Of a stretch of 64,000 bases of DNA, positions 50,632 to 59,339 are shown piece after piece. The number at the start of each line of letters is the position of its first letter. Position 1 is the stretch's first letter. The stretch is from Clostridia bacterium. GTDB lineage: Bacteria; Bacillota; Clostridia; Christensenellales; CAG-138. The notes beneath the pieces are model-generated. The model worked only from the letters and a program-made list of their open reading frames with translations, was not told where the DNA came from and searched no databases. The DNA is taken from contig JAFWVQ010000037.1 of assembly GCA_017523925.1 (NCBI GenBank), positions 48,148 through 112,147 of the forward strand, read 5' to 3'. The position numbers were made by a program, and so were the translations under genes.

Positions 50632-50996
50632 CGATACTTGAGGAAATCAATCATCTGCTCACCGGTATGAACGTACCCGTCGAGACCGGCGTCTTTACAG
50701 ACGAAGCGCCGGACACATATGTCGTGATCACTCCGCTTTCGGACGTCTTCGACCTGCACGCTGACAACGCGCCCGGCATGGATGTGCAGGAAGTACGGCT
50801 GTCGCTTTTCACAAAGGGCAGCTACACCGAACTGAAGAACCGGATCGTAAGGCGCCTTCTGCAGGAAGGCTTCACAATAACGGACAGGCGCTACATCGGT
50901 TTTGAAACCGATACACGCTATCATCACTACGCGGTCGATACCGCGAAAGCATACGAATACACAATGGAGGAAACCCATGGCAACAATAGGTCTTGA
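50628..50996 (+). CDS. Tail terminator-like protein
   Basis: The start is ATG 50628, ATGA overlap; the protein has 122 residues. The sequence ILEEINHLLTGMNVPVETGV, then TYVVITPLSDVFDLHADNAP and VQEVRLSLFTKGSYTELKNR resembles tail terminator/minor tail proteins of siphophages, which cap the tail tube. It is called mainly from position between gp10 and the major tail protein. Confidence 0.75.
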   Translation: MTILEEINHLLTGMNVPVETGVFTDEAPDTYVVITPLSDVFDLHADNAPGMDVQEVRLSLFTKGSYTELKNRIVRRLLQEGFTITDRRYIGFETDTRYHHYAVDTAKAYEYTMEETHGNNRS

Positions 50997-51582
50997 TCAT
51001 CTTTATTATTCAAAGATCACCGAGGACGCGAACGGGAGCGAAACCTACGGAACGCCTTCCGTTCTCGCAAAGGCTATGACGGCCGGTATCACGGTCGAAC
51101 TGAACGAGGCGGCGCTGTACGCGGATGACGGACAGGCTGAGATCGTTAAGGAATTCAAGTCGGGAACGCTCTCCCTCGGCGTGGACGATATCGGCGCACA
51201 GGCGGCGGGCGATCTCACGGGTACGGTTATCGACGCGAACGGCGTGGTCATCTCCACTTCGGAGGACGGCGGCGAACCCGTGGCGGTCGGCTTTCGTGCA
51301 AAGATGTCGAACGGACTGTACCGCTATTACTGGCTGTACCGCGTCATATTCGGCATATCGGCAACGAACCTCACCACGAAAGGCGACTCGATCACGTTCT
51401 CCACGCCCACGATCGAAGGCACGGTCATGAGACGCAACAGACTCGACGCCTTCGGCAAGCACCCGTGGAAGGCGGAGCTGACGGACGACGGGACCACAGC
51501 AAAGAAGTCCGTGATAGCGAACTGGTTCGAGTCCGTTTACGAGCCGGTCGGATCCGGCAATACCTTGGGAGGTAACAGCTGA
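50977..51582 (+). CDS. Major tail (tube) protein
   Basis: The start is ATG 50977, behind GGAGG; the protein has 201 residues. The beginning TIGLDHLYYSKITEDANGSE and core (GTLSLGVDDIGAQAAGDLTG, YRYYWLYRVIFGISATNLTT, GDSITFSTPTIEGTVMRR) are those of Clostridia siphophage tail tube proteins. It polymerises around the tape measure. The stop overlaps the chaperone start by one base. Confidence 0.92.
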   Translation: MATIGLDHLYYSKITEDANGSETYGTPSVLAKAMTAGITVELNEAALYADDGQAEIVKEFKSGTLSLGVDDIGAQAAGDLTGTVIDANGVVISTSEDGGEPVAVGFRAKMSNGLYRYYWLYRVIFGISATNLTTKGDSITFSTPTIEGTVMRRNRLDAFGKHPWKAELTDDGTTAKKSVIANWFESVYEPVGSGNTLGGNS

Positions 51583-51965
51583 TGGATGAACGCGGAACTG
51601 TGATCAATATCGGCGGCGAGGAATACGAGCTTATCCTCACCACGAAGGCAACGAAGGAAATCGCGGCCCGCTACGGCGGGCTCGAAAACCTCGGAGAAAA
51701 GCTCATGAAAGAAAAGAACTTCGAGATGGCGCTCGGAGAGGTCGTATGGCTGATCACGCTCCTTGCGAACCAGTCGATCATGATCCACAACGTCAGAAAC
51801 AGGGACGATAAGAAACCCCTTCTGACCGAGGACGACGTCGAGCTCCTGACCGTGCCTGCGGATCTCGCGGAATACAAGAACGCGATCACGGAGGCGATGA
51901 TGAAGGGCATGAAGCGGAACGTCGAAAGCGAGGATGATCCAAAAAACGCGGAAGCAGCCGGATAA
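51582..51965 (+). CDS. Tail assembly chaperone, short form (gpG-like)
   Basis: The protein has 127 residues. It begins DERGTVINIGGEEYELILTT and is helical afterwards (FEMALGEVVWLITLLANQSI). It ends in an acidic tail after the slippery site at 51941-51947. Tail chaperones of long-tailed phages guide tube proteins onto the tape measure in two forms made by frameshifting. This is the unshifted product. Confidence 0.9.
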   Translation: MDERGTVINIGGEEYELILTTKATKEIAARYGGLENLGEKLMKEKNFEMALGEVVWLITLLANQSIMIHNVRNRDDKKPLLTEDDVELLTVPADLAEYKNAITEAMMKGMKRNVESEDDPKNAEAAG

Positions 51966-52153
51966 ACGACGATGAACTGTTTATCCGGCTGTTGTATTAC
52001 GGCCTCGCACATCTCCATCTGACGCAGACCGAAGTATGGCTCATGCCCTTCGGTCTGCTGCTCGATCTCTGGGAGTGCCATAAGCAGTACAACGGGCTGG
52101 CAAAGCCCAGGAGGGAGATGTTCATAGATGAAGTAATTCCGGAAGGGGTCTGA
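51582..52153 (+). CDS. Tail assembly chaperone, -1 frameshift product (gpGT-like)
   Basis: The heptamer A AAA AAC at 51941-51947 is in the correct phase (CCA AAA AAC in the zero frame). A -1 slip there continues CGC GGA AGC through to TGA 52151-52153 and adds about 68 residues (including INDDELFIRLLYYGLAHLHL and VWLMPFGLLLDLWECHKQYN), a typical T-domain. The T part has no start codon of its own near its beginning, so frameshifting is the only sensible way to make it. The total is about 190 residues. Confidence 0.85.
51941..51947 (+). promoter_or_regulatory. -1 ribosomal frameshift site A AAA AAC
   Basis: A canonical slippery heptamer in zero-frame phase lies 16 bases before the short-form stop. 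A GC-rich stretch with dyad potential follows (GGAAGCAGCCGGATAA, then TTTATCCGGCTG, complementary over about 11 bases), which would form the stimulating hairpin. Confidence 0.85.
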
Positions 52154-52161
52154 TTACTCCG

Positions 52162-52190
52162 TTGCTCTTCACCGGCAAATGAGGTATAAT
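52162..52190 (+). promoter_or_regulatory. Promoter of the SAP-domain accessory gene
   Basis: TTGCTC (52162-52167), 17 bases and a perfect TATAAT (52185-52190), about 55 bases before the GTG. A dedicated promoter inside the tail operon marks the following gene as an independently expressed accessory gene. Confidence 0.7.
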
Positions 52191-52245
52191 ACTGTAGCGG
52201 ACATATTTACAATGTCAGTCATCAAGTTAAAAGGAGAGCAGCATC

Positions 52246-53397
52246 GTGGGTTTATTTGATTTTCTAACAGGCGGAAAGAAAAACAAGCAGAATGGCAGAA
52301 GTCAGTTTGCGTTCGCGGACAGCAGTTCAATCGATCCGGAAGAAAAACAATTCTATCAGCCGGACGACTACTATACGTTCTATGCTTTCCCGGGTACTGA
52401 CTCAGCGCATAAGGTCATCACTTTTGAAGAAAGAAAGAAGATTTCCTTTCCTTCTAAAAGAGGACTGTATGTCGCGGAAATACTTCTTCTTGATTACTGC
52501 AGACAAGGGAAGTACCCCAAACCTACGGCTGGATATCCCGGATTATGGTGGTTTGAGTATGGAATACGAGATGTTGGACACGCACTCGAATCATTAAGGA
52601 ACAGGGGCTTTATTCAGTGGGCACCTAAAGCGAACAGCCTTCATACGCTAAAGGTTGATGAACTGAAGAGGATGCTTGAAACTGTCGGACTCCCTGCAAA
52701 CGGTAAGAAAGAGGAACTGATAGAACGAGTTGCCGCGAACATTCCGGAGCAGCGACTTGTTATTCCCGGATACGTTGCAAAATACGAACTGACAGACTTA
52801 GGACATAATGAATTGGAAGAGAATGGTTATGTTCCGTATATGCATAAACATTCCGAAAAAACAACCGATGATGATACGTTCGGAGAACCGTTCAATGTTT
52901 GGTCGATCAATAGATTGTTCAGAGGGGAGACCCCATCTGATTGGCGCACAGTTGTCGGTCAAATAGAAAAGCACAAATTCGGCGTCGATACTGCCTCATC
53001 AAGTCATGTCGACGGATCAAAGGAAAGCAAGAGCCGTGCGAGCCGTATTTCTGAAAGGGATGAGATGCGTGCTTTTCTTGCATCAAAGAAAAGGGAAATC
53101 CAAGAAGGTATCCATACTCCCGGCGACGGTTTTGCTGAAGAATCAAAAGGCATGATGTTAAGGTCAAAAGGCGATGACAAGGCGGCGCTTGTAATGTTCT
53201 ATATCTCCATAGGAAAACGGTTCGACGCACCGGCGCTGTACCGTGAAACAGCTATACTGCTCAGAAAATATGGTATGCTCGAGGAGGAACTGAAAGTGGT
53301 CGAAGCGGGGATCCGCAATAGTGGACCATCGGATGACCTTCTTCATCGCAAAGAAAGAGTGACCGAACTCATAGAGAAAAACAAAGGGAAGAAATGA
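52246..53397 (+). CDS. SAP-domain accessory protein in the tail operon
   Basis: The protein has 383 residues; GTG start behind AAAAGGAGAG. The N-terminal part (EKQFYQPDDYYTFYAFPGTD, then RGLYVAEILLLDYCRQGKYP) is unrecognised. A SAP motif at about residues 140-175 (TLKVDELKRMLETVGLPANG, then KKEELIERVAANI) predicts DNA or chromatin-like binding. A C-terminal helical repeat (KGDDKAALVMFYISIGKRFD) resembles TPR-type sequence. It is not a known tail gene, it has its own promoter and two terminators, and it is less GC-rich than its neighbours. It is likely expressed in the lysogen, perhaps in defence or host modulation. Confidence 0.8.
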   Translation: MGLFDFLTGGKKNKQNGRSQFAFADSSSIDPEEKQFYQPDDYYTFYAFPGTDSAHKVITFEERKKISFPSKRGLYVAEILLLDYCRQGKYPKPTAGYPGLWWFEYGIRDVGHALESLRNRGFIQWAPKANSLHTLKVDELKRMLETVGLPANGKKEELIERVAANIPEQRLVIPGYVAKYELTDLGHNELEENGYVPYMHKHSEKTTDDDTFGEPFNVWSINRLFRGETPSDWRTVVGQIEKHKFGVDTASSSHVDGSKESKSRASRISERDEMRAFLASKKREIQEGIHTPGDGFAEESKGMMLRSKGDDKAALVMFYISIGKRFDAPALYRETAILLRKYGMLEEELKVVEAGIRNSGPSDDLLHRKERVTELIEKNKGKK

Positions 53398-53403
53398 TGC
53401 CAA

Positions 53404-53449
53404 GAGAGCCGTTCGCGGCTCTTTTCTTTTGCCCCGAAAGGGGCTTTTT
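53404..53449 (+). terminator. Two tandem intrinsic terminators
   Basis: AGAGCCG-TTCG-CGGCTCT (53405-53422) with a T-rich tail, then GCCCC-GAAA-GGGGC (53431-53444) with TTTTT. Both use stable tetraloops. They end the SAP gene transcript and would also block late transcripts heading for the tape measure gene unless antiterminated. Confidence 0.85.
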
Positions 53450-53478
53450 CTATGCCATCACGGAAGGAGGCGTTTTGA

Positions 53479-56010
53479 TTGGCTGAGAATTTCGGACTGA
53501 AGATAGGTCTTGAAGGCGAAAAAGAGTTCAAGAAGGCTCTTGCCGACATAAACTCCACCTTCAAGGTGCTGGGCAGCGAGATGAAGCTTGCTGTCTCGCA
53601 GTTCGATAAGAACGATCGCTCGGTCGAAGCTCTGACCAGCCGGAGCAGCGTCTTGAACCGTGAGATCGAGGAACAGAAAAAGAAGATCGAGGTGCTGCGC
53701 TCTGCCCTCGATAACGCGGCAACGTCCTTCGGAGAGAACGATAAGCGCACCCAGTCTTGGCAGATCCAGCTCAATAACGCGGAAGCTGCGCTCAACGATA
53801 TGGAGCGCGAACTCAGGCAGAACAATACCGAGCTCGACAATGCCGAAAAGGGCTTCGACGAAGCCGGAGGCGAAGCAAAGGACTTCGGCAAAGAGGTCGA
53901 TAAGGCCGGAGATCAGTCGAAGGATGCCGGAAGTAAGCTCAAGAAGGTCGGCCAGATAGCAACGGACGTCGGCAAGGCAATGGCAGCGGCCATGGCCGCG
54001 ATCGGCACTGCCGCGATCGCAGCCGGAAAGAAGCTCTTCGATATGGCGACCGACGTCGCTGAAGCCGGTGACGCGATCGACAAGACCAGCCAGAAGGTCG
54101 GTATTTCTGCGGAATCATTTCAGGAATGGGACTATGTATTCAAGCGCTGCGGCGCTGACGTGAACGGCCTGCAGAACGGCATGAAGAAGCTGTCGGGCGT
54201 CATATCGGACGCTGCGGCGGGCTCGTCGTCAGCCTGCGAAAAGCTGGAGGCTGTCGGGCTGTCGATCGAGGACCTGAACGGCAAAAGTCAGGAAGAGCAG
54301 CTTTCCATCGTGGTAGCGGCGCTGCAGGATATGGAGGCCGGAGCGGACAGAACCGCTGCGGCGAACGATCTCCTCGGCAAGTCGGCGGTCGATATGGCTG
54401 CCGTCCTCAATATGACGGCGGCGGAAACGGCGGCGCTCAAACAGGAAGCGCACGACTACGGCATGGTCATGAGCGATGAAGCGGTCTCCGCTTCCGTGGC
54501 GTTCAAGGACGCCATGACGAAGCTCAAGGGTACTATGACCGGTCTTAAAAACAGCATGGTCGGTGAGCTCCTGCCCGGCATCACACAGATAATCGACGGC
54601 CTTAGCGACCTCGTCGCAGGAAACGATGAAGCCGGAGAAAAGCTCAAGGAAGGCGCGAAATCGGTGATCGGCTCGATCACGGATATGATCCCGCAGGTTA
54701 TCACGCTGATACTTACGATCGCGCAGGCCGTACTCGAAAGCGCACCGGCGATAATCGCGGCGCTGGCGGAAGGCATAATCGGCGCGATTCCGGAGCTCAT
54801 TCCCGTGGTCATGCAGGTCATCCTGCAGATCGTATCGACGCTGCTCGATCTCCTGCCGCAGATCATTCAGGCCGGTATGGAGGTCATCGCTTCACTCATC
54901 CTCGGCATAGCGGAGGCGCTGCCGACGCTGATACCGCAGATAGTTGCAGTCGTTCTGCAGATCGTCCAGACCCTGATCGACAACCTTCCTATGATCCTCG
55001 ACGCTGCGCTTCAGCTGATCGTAGCGCTGGCACAGGGCATACTCGACGCGATCCCCGTGCTGATCACTGCGCTGCCGGATGTGATCGTTGCGATCGTCGA
55101 CTTCCTGATCGGCTCCATCCCGCAGATAATCGAGACAGGAATCCGGCTGCTGACTTCGCTCGTCGAAGCGCTGCCGACGATAATCGCCGCAATAGTGGCT
55201 GCAATCCCCCAGATAATTAACGGGATAATCAACGCGGTTATCGGCGCGATTCCTCTCATTGTGCAGGCGGGCATCGATCTGCTTATCGCCCTCATTCAGG
55301 CGCTTCCGACGATAATCACAACCATCGTAGGCGCGATCCCGGAGATAATAGGCGGCATTCTCGATGCGCTGATCGACAACCTCCCGCTCATTATTCAGGC
55401 GGGCGTGGATCTGTTCGTCGCGCTGATTGAGAACCTACCGACGATCATAATCGAGATCGTCAAGGCGGTGCCCCAGATAATCGAAGGCATAGTCAGCGCC
55501 TTCGGCAATCTGCTCTACAAGATCGTCGACGTGGGTAAAAACCTCGTCAAGGGTCTTTGGGAAGGTATAAAGAGCCTCGCATCGTGGATCTGGGACAAGG
55601 TTTCCGGCTGGGCTTCGGATCTGTGGAACGGCATACTTGATTTCTTCGGCATACACTCGCCGTCAAAGAAGTTCGCCTGGATCGGTGAGATGATGGTCGA
55701 AGGTCTCGCCGGATCGATCGAGGATAACGGAGATGAAGCGATCAGGGCTGCGGAAGACTTAAGCTCCGGCATCGATGACGTCATGCAGGACGTGTCAAAG
55801 AGCATGACGGAGGGCGTACCGGCGAAGTTCAATATAAAGGGCAGCGTGTCCGGCGTGAAGGATCCGATCATAGGCGGAAACGGTCTTCAGCTGCAGCTGA
55901 ATATCTCGACGTTCAACAACTATTCGGTGGAAGATATCGAACAGCTGACCAATGAGATCATGGCGACGGCGGGTTCGTTCATCCGCAGGCAGAGGGAGGT
56001 GTTCGCGTGA
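53479..56010 (+). CDS. Tape measure protein
   Basis: The protein has 843 residues; TTG start behind GGAAGGAGG. N-terminal coiled coils (about 60-160) precede an Ala-rich hydrophobic segment (AMAAAMAAIGTAAIAAGKKL). From about residue 400 to 690 there are repeated amphipathic units of the type LPTII..IV.AIPQII.GII, then a Trp-rich end (WIWDKVSGWASDLW) and the IHSPSKKF motif common in siphophage tape measures. Its length would predict a tail of about 120-130 nm by the usual 1.5 angstrom per residue rule. Confidence 0.95.
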   Translation: MAENFGLKIGLEGEKEFKKALADINSTFKVLGSEMKLAVSQFDKNDRSVEALTSRSSVLNREIEEQKKKIEVLRSALDNAATSFGENDKRTQSWQIQLNNAEAALNDMERELRQNNTELDNAEKGFDEAGGEAKDFGKEVDKAGDQSKDAGSKLKKVGQIATDVGKAMAAAMAAIGTAAIAAGKKLFDMATDVAEAGDAIDKTSQKVGISAESFQEWDYVFKRCGADVNGLQNGMKKLSGVISDAAAGSSSACEKLEAVGLSIEDLNGKSQEEQLSIVVAALQDMEAGADRTAAANDLLGKSAVDMAAVLNMTAAETAALKQEAHDYGMVMSDEAVSASVAFKDAMTKLKGTMTGLKNSMVGELLPGITQIIDGLSDLVAGNDEAGEKLKEGAKSVIGSITDMIPQVITLILTIAQAVLESAPAIIAALAEGIIGAIPELIPVVMQVILQIVSTLLDLLPQIIQAGMEVIASLILGIAEALPTLIPQIVAVVLQIVQTLIDNLPMILDAALQLIVALAQGILDAIPVLITALPDVIVAIVDFLIGSIPQIIETGIRLLTSLVEALPTIIAAIVAAIPQIINGIINAVIGAIPLIVQAGIDLLIALIQALPTIITTIVGAIPEIIGGILDALIDNLPLIIQAGVDLFVALIENLPTIIIEIVKAVPQIIEGIVSAFGNLLYKIVDVGKNLVKGLWEGIKSLASWIWDKVSGWASDLWNGILDFFGIHSPSKKFAWIGEMMVEGLAGSIEDNGDEAIRAAEDLSSGIDDVMQDVSKSMTEGVPAKFNIKGSVSGVKDPIIGGNGLQLQLNISTFNNYSVEDIEQLTNEIMATAGSFIRRQREVFA

Positions 56011-56759
56011 GCGGAAACAGAGTTGCACAAAACTATTTCGAGTATAACGGCGTCCGGTCTGATCAGATGGGCCTTAAGATCGAGAACCGCGATATCTTCG
56101 GCGCTCCGGCTTTCGATAAGTCGTTCATCACGATACCCGGAAGAGACGGCGAGCTGATAAGCTCGAACAGGCGGTTTCCGAACATGCAGATCGTGTACAC
56201 GGTCTTCCTTCCGGCCGAAAGTCTTTCCGATCTCATGACGAAGATGACTGCGGTCAAGGCATGGCTCTACGCTGAGCCGGACAGGTACCACGAGCTTCGG
56301 GATACGTCCGATACCGATGCGTACCGAAAAGCGGTGATAAACGCACAGCTTGACGTTACGCAGGAAGTGAAGAGGATAGGCCGCTTCACGATCTCATTCT
56401 CGTGCCTGCCGTATAGATATCTGAACAGCGGAACGGAGGCGCGGACGTTCTCTGCGGCGATGCCGTTCATGAACCCGACGCCTTTTACGGCAAAGCCGCT
56501 CATCCGCATGAATGGCAACGGGAGAAGCGGCGTGCTGAAGCTGACGCACGGCGGCGTGGAAACGGAATGGTCGATCGACGGCATAAACGGCTGGATTGAG
56601 ATCGACAGCGATGAGATGATCATAACCGATGCGAACGGGCTTGCGAACAACCGCGTGACCGGCGACGGTTTCCCGCTCCTTAAGCCCGGAGCGACAACGG
56701 TCAGTTTTTCGGGCTCGATATCGTCCGTCGAGCTGACACCGAGGTGGGTGGTTCTGTGA
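56007..56759 (+). CDS. Distal tail protein (Dit)
   Basis: The protein has 250 residues; GTG start overlapping the tape measure stop. YFEYNGVRSDQMGLKIENRD, then FITIPGRDGELISSNRRFPN and FTISFSCLPYRYLNSG are the conserved Dit belt-domain features. It forms the hub between tail tube and adhesion device. GTGA overlap couples it to the next gene. Confidence 0.92.
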   Translation: MSGNRVAQNYFEYNGVRSDQMGLKIENRDIFGAPAFDKSFITIPGRDGELISSNRRFPNMQIVYTVFLPAESLSDLMTKMTAVKAWLYAEPDRYHELRDTSDTDAYRKAVINAQLDVTQEVKRIGRFTISFSCLPYRYLNSGTEARTFSAAMPFMNPTPFTAKPLIRMNGNGRSGVLKLTHGGVETEWSIDGINGWIEIDSDEMIITDANGLANNRVTGDGFPLLKPGATTVSFSGSISSVELTPRWVVL

Positions 56760-58231
56760 TCCCGATCCTTTACGATGAAGAAGCCACCTCTTTCGATACC
56801 TTCGGTATCGGCGCGCTTAAGGATTGCACCTTCTGTCAGGTGACGGAAGAAAGGAACGGCGCATACGAGCTGACAATGAAGTATCCGATCACGGGCAGGA
56901 TGTATCCGGAGCTTCAAAACGGGCGGCTCGTCAAGGCAAAGCCGAATGAAACGTCGATCGATCAGCTGTTCCGGATCTATCGAATAACGACTCCGCTCGC
57001 GGGGCAGGTCACGGTATACGCGGCGCACGTTTCATATGATCTCTCCGCGATCGCGGTCATACCGTGGAGCGAGAGTACTGTATCCGCTCCACAGGCGATG
57101 TCGCGGCTGTTCTCGAATACGGCTACCATGTGCCGGTTCAGCTGCGAAACGGACTACGACACGGAGAAGCCGTTTTCGGTAACGAAGCCGCAAAGCGTTC
57201 GCGCCTGTCTCGGCGGCGTCGCGGGAAGCATGCTCGACGTGTGGGGCGGCGAATTCGAGTGGGATAATTTCCACGTTCTGCTGCATAAGCACAGGGGCAG
57301 CGAGACCGGGGTCGTGGTGGAGTACTCGAAGAACATGACGCAGCTCAGCCATGACGCTGACGCTTCGGATGTTTACACCGATCTCTATCCGTATGCGACG
57401 TACACTGACGAAAACGGAGATGACGTCCTCGTAACGATACCCGGAAGGCTTATCACGGACGGCTTTATCAACGTGGACGCAAGGCGGCGGACGCTCATAA
57501 AGGACTTCACCGATCAGTTCGAGTTCGGCGCGGTCATTACGCCCGAAGCGCTGCAGCAAAAGGCCGAAAGCTGGGTGGAGCGTAACCCGCTCGGAACGGC
57601 GGAGGCGGTTATATCCGTTGCGTTCGAGCCGCTGCGGTCAAGGCCGGATTATTCCGACGTGCTGGAGCACGTTTCGCTTTGCGATACGGTCACGGTCAGG
57701 CACGCGGAACTCGGAATAGCCACGAAGACGAAGGTCGTCCGCACGGTGTACGACACCCTCGCGGAGAAATACGTCTCCGTCGATCTCGGCAAGGCAAGGC
57801 AGACGCTCATGCAAAGCGTGAACTCGCTTACGCTTGAGACGGCGACGATCATTCGCACGATATTCCGCATACCCGGCTTCATTGCCCCGATCATGCACGA
57901 AATGAGCGGGCAGATAGATGAGATCAGCGCCAAGAAGATGTACCGGCTCGTGATAAGCTCGTCGAACGGGAATATCTTCAAGAACGGCGATATTTCGACA
58001 ACTCTCTCGGCGACGGTCTTTTCGTGGGACGAAGACGTGACGGACGAGCTAGATCCGAACCAGTTCGTCTGGACGCGAGTATCGGACAATCCGGAGGCGG
58101 ATATCAACTGGAACCATGATCATTTCGGCGGGACGAAAACGATCGAGATAACAACGGACGACGTGGTGCAGAGGGCGACCTTTTTCTGCGATCTCATAGA
58201 CACGACTACAAGACAAAGCCTTCTCGGCTGA
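56756..58231 (+). CDS. Tail-associated protein (Tal/prophage endopeptidase tail) with C-terminal Ig-like repeat
   Basis: The start is GTG 56756 (GTGA overlap), giving IPILYDEEATSFDTFGIGAL; the protein has 491 residues. The body is of the prophage tail/endopeptidase-tail type (VTVYAAHVSYDLSAIAVIPW, GGEFEWDNFHVLLHKHRGSE). It probably forms the tail tip. After residue 398 it carries an Ig-like unit starting SSNGNIFKNGDISTTLSATV, the same unit found twice in the next gene. Confidence 0.9.
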   Translation: MIPILYDEEATSFDTFGIGALKDCTFCQVTEERNGAYELTMKYPITGRMYPELQNGRLVKAKPNETSIDQLFRIYRITTPLAGQVTVYAAHVSYDLSAIAVIPWSESTVSAPQAMSRLFSNTATMCRFSCETDYDTEKPFSVTKPQSVRACLGGVAGSMLDVWGGEFEWDNFHVLLHKHRGSETGVVVEYSKNMTQLSHDADASDVYTDLYPYATYTDENGDDVLVTIPGRLITDGFINVDARRRTLIKDFTDQFEFGAVITPEALQQKAESWVERNPLGTAEAVISVAFEPLRSRPDYSDVLEHVSLCDTVTVRHAELGIATKTKVVRTVYDTLAEKYVSVDLGKARQTLMQSVNSLTLETATIIRTIFRIPGFIAPIMHEMSGQIDEISAKKMYRLVISSSNGNIFKNGDISTTLSATVFSWDEDVTDELDPNQFVWTRVSDNPEADINWNHDHFGGTKTIEITTDDVVQRATFFCDLIDTTTRQSLLG

Positions 58232-58246
58232 AAATAGGAGGAAAAA

Positions 58247-59326
58247 ATGAGCAGAGCTCAAGGCCAATTCACAATTATCGATTATAACGACGCGCTGACG
58301 CTGACCGGATACATCGGCTCGAACCATCCGAAGACGCAGATGTATAACCCGGATAACGGCAGCTACACTCCCAACTGGGCGACCACCAACCTTGTGCTGA
58401 CGCCTTCGCTGTACGTCATAGGCGAAACGGCGGGTAAGATCACCAGCGCGAACGTCACCTCCGTCAAGTGGTATCAGGGCACTTCGACCACGGCGATCAC
58501 TTCCGGAGGAAACTATGCGCTTTCCGGCGCGAAGAGCCATATTCTTACGGTCAAGGCGAACGTAATGGCGGGACTTGCCGGTGTGGATTTCAAGTGCGTC
58601 ATAACCTACAAAGACTCGTCGACGAACCTGTCGATCACACACCCCTTGAGTATTTCATTCGGCCGCGTCGTGAACGGCTCCGGTATCGTCGACCTCCTCG
58701 TGACCACTCCGAGCGGCAATGTGTTCAAGAACACGCTCGTTCCGACGTTGACCGCGAAGGCGGAACTGTGGCGCGGCTCAACGGTCGATACCACGAACGT
58801 CACCTACAAGTGGGCGATCATGGACCCGTCGGTCACTTCCACTTCGTCTGCAGGCTACGACGCGGATTTCGGTACAGGCTGGAAAAAGCTGACCGATACC
58901 TCCGGCATGTACTCCGGAACTTCAACCGCGACGCTCACGATCTACGCTAAGGCGGTCGACAGCTATGCTGTGATCAGGTGCAGTGCGAAGGATACGGACA
59001 GCGCGTCAGCGACGTATAACTCGAAGTTCTATGACGTCGCCACGTTCATTGACAACTCTGATCCTATTCAGGTGGTTATCGAATCGACAGGCGGCGACAT
59101 TTTCAAAAACGGTCAGGGCTCGACCACTCTTACGGCGAACGTCTATCAGGCCGGCAGCGTGCTCGATACAGCCGGAAACGGAACGTATACCTGGACGAAG
59201 TACGATAAGGACGGCAACATCGATACGTCCTGGGGCACGAGCGGAACGAAGACCGGCAAGACGCTTGCCGTATCGAATATCGAGGTCGATACCAAGGCCA
59301 CGTTCGTTGTGGTCGTGGAGATCTGA
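58247..59326 (+). CDS. Tail fibre/adhesion protein with Ig-like repeats
   Basis: The protein has 359 residues, behind AGGAGG. The N-terminus (SRAQGQFTIIDYNDALTLTG) is found in Clostridia phage tail proteins. Two repeats follow, starting TPSGNVFKNTLVPTLTAKAE and STGGDIFKNGQGSTTLTANV, with YKW/YTW core Trp as in Ig folds. It probably projects from the tail tip and contacts surface sugars. Confidence 0.8.
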   Translation: MSRAQGQFTIIDYNDALTLTGYIGSNHPKTQMYNPDNGSYTPNWATTNLVLTPSLYVIGETAGKITSANVTSVKWYQGTSTTAITSGGNYALSGAKSHILTVKANVMAGLAGVDFKCVITYKDSSTNLSITHPLSISFGRVVNGSGIVDLLVTTPSGNVFKNTLVPTLTAKAELWRGSTVDTTNVTYKWAIMDPSVTSTSSAGYDADFGTGWKKLTDTSGMYSGTSTATLTIYAKAVDSYAVIRCSAKDTDSASATYNSKFYDVATFIDNSDPIQVVIESTGGDIFKNGQGSTTLTANVYQAGSVLDTAGNGTYTWTKYDKDGNIDTSWGTSGTKTGKTLAVSNIEVDTKATFVVVVEI

Positions 59327-59339
59327 CGGAGGTGTGCAT

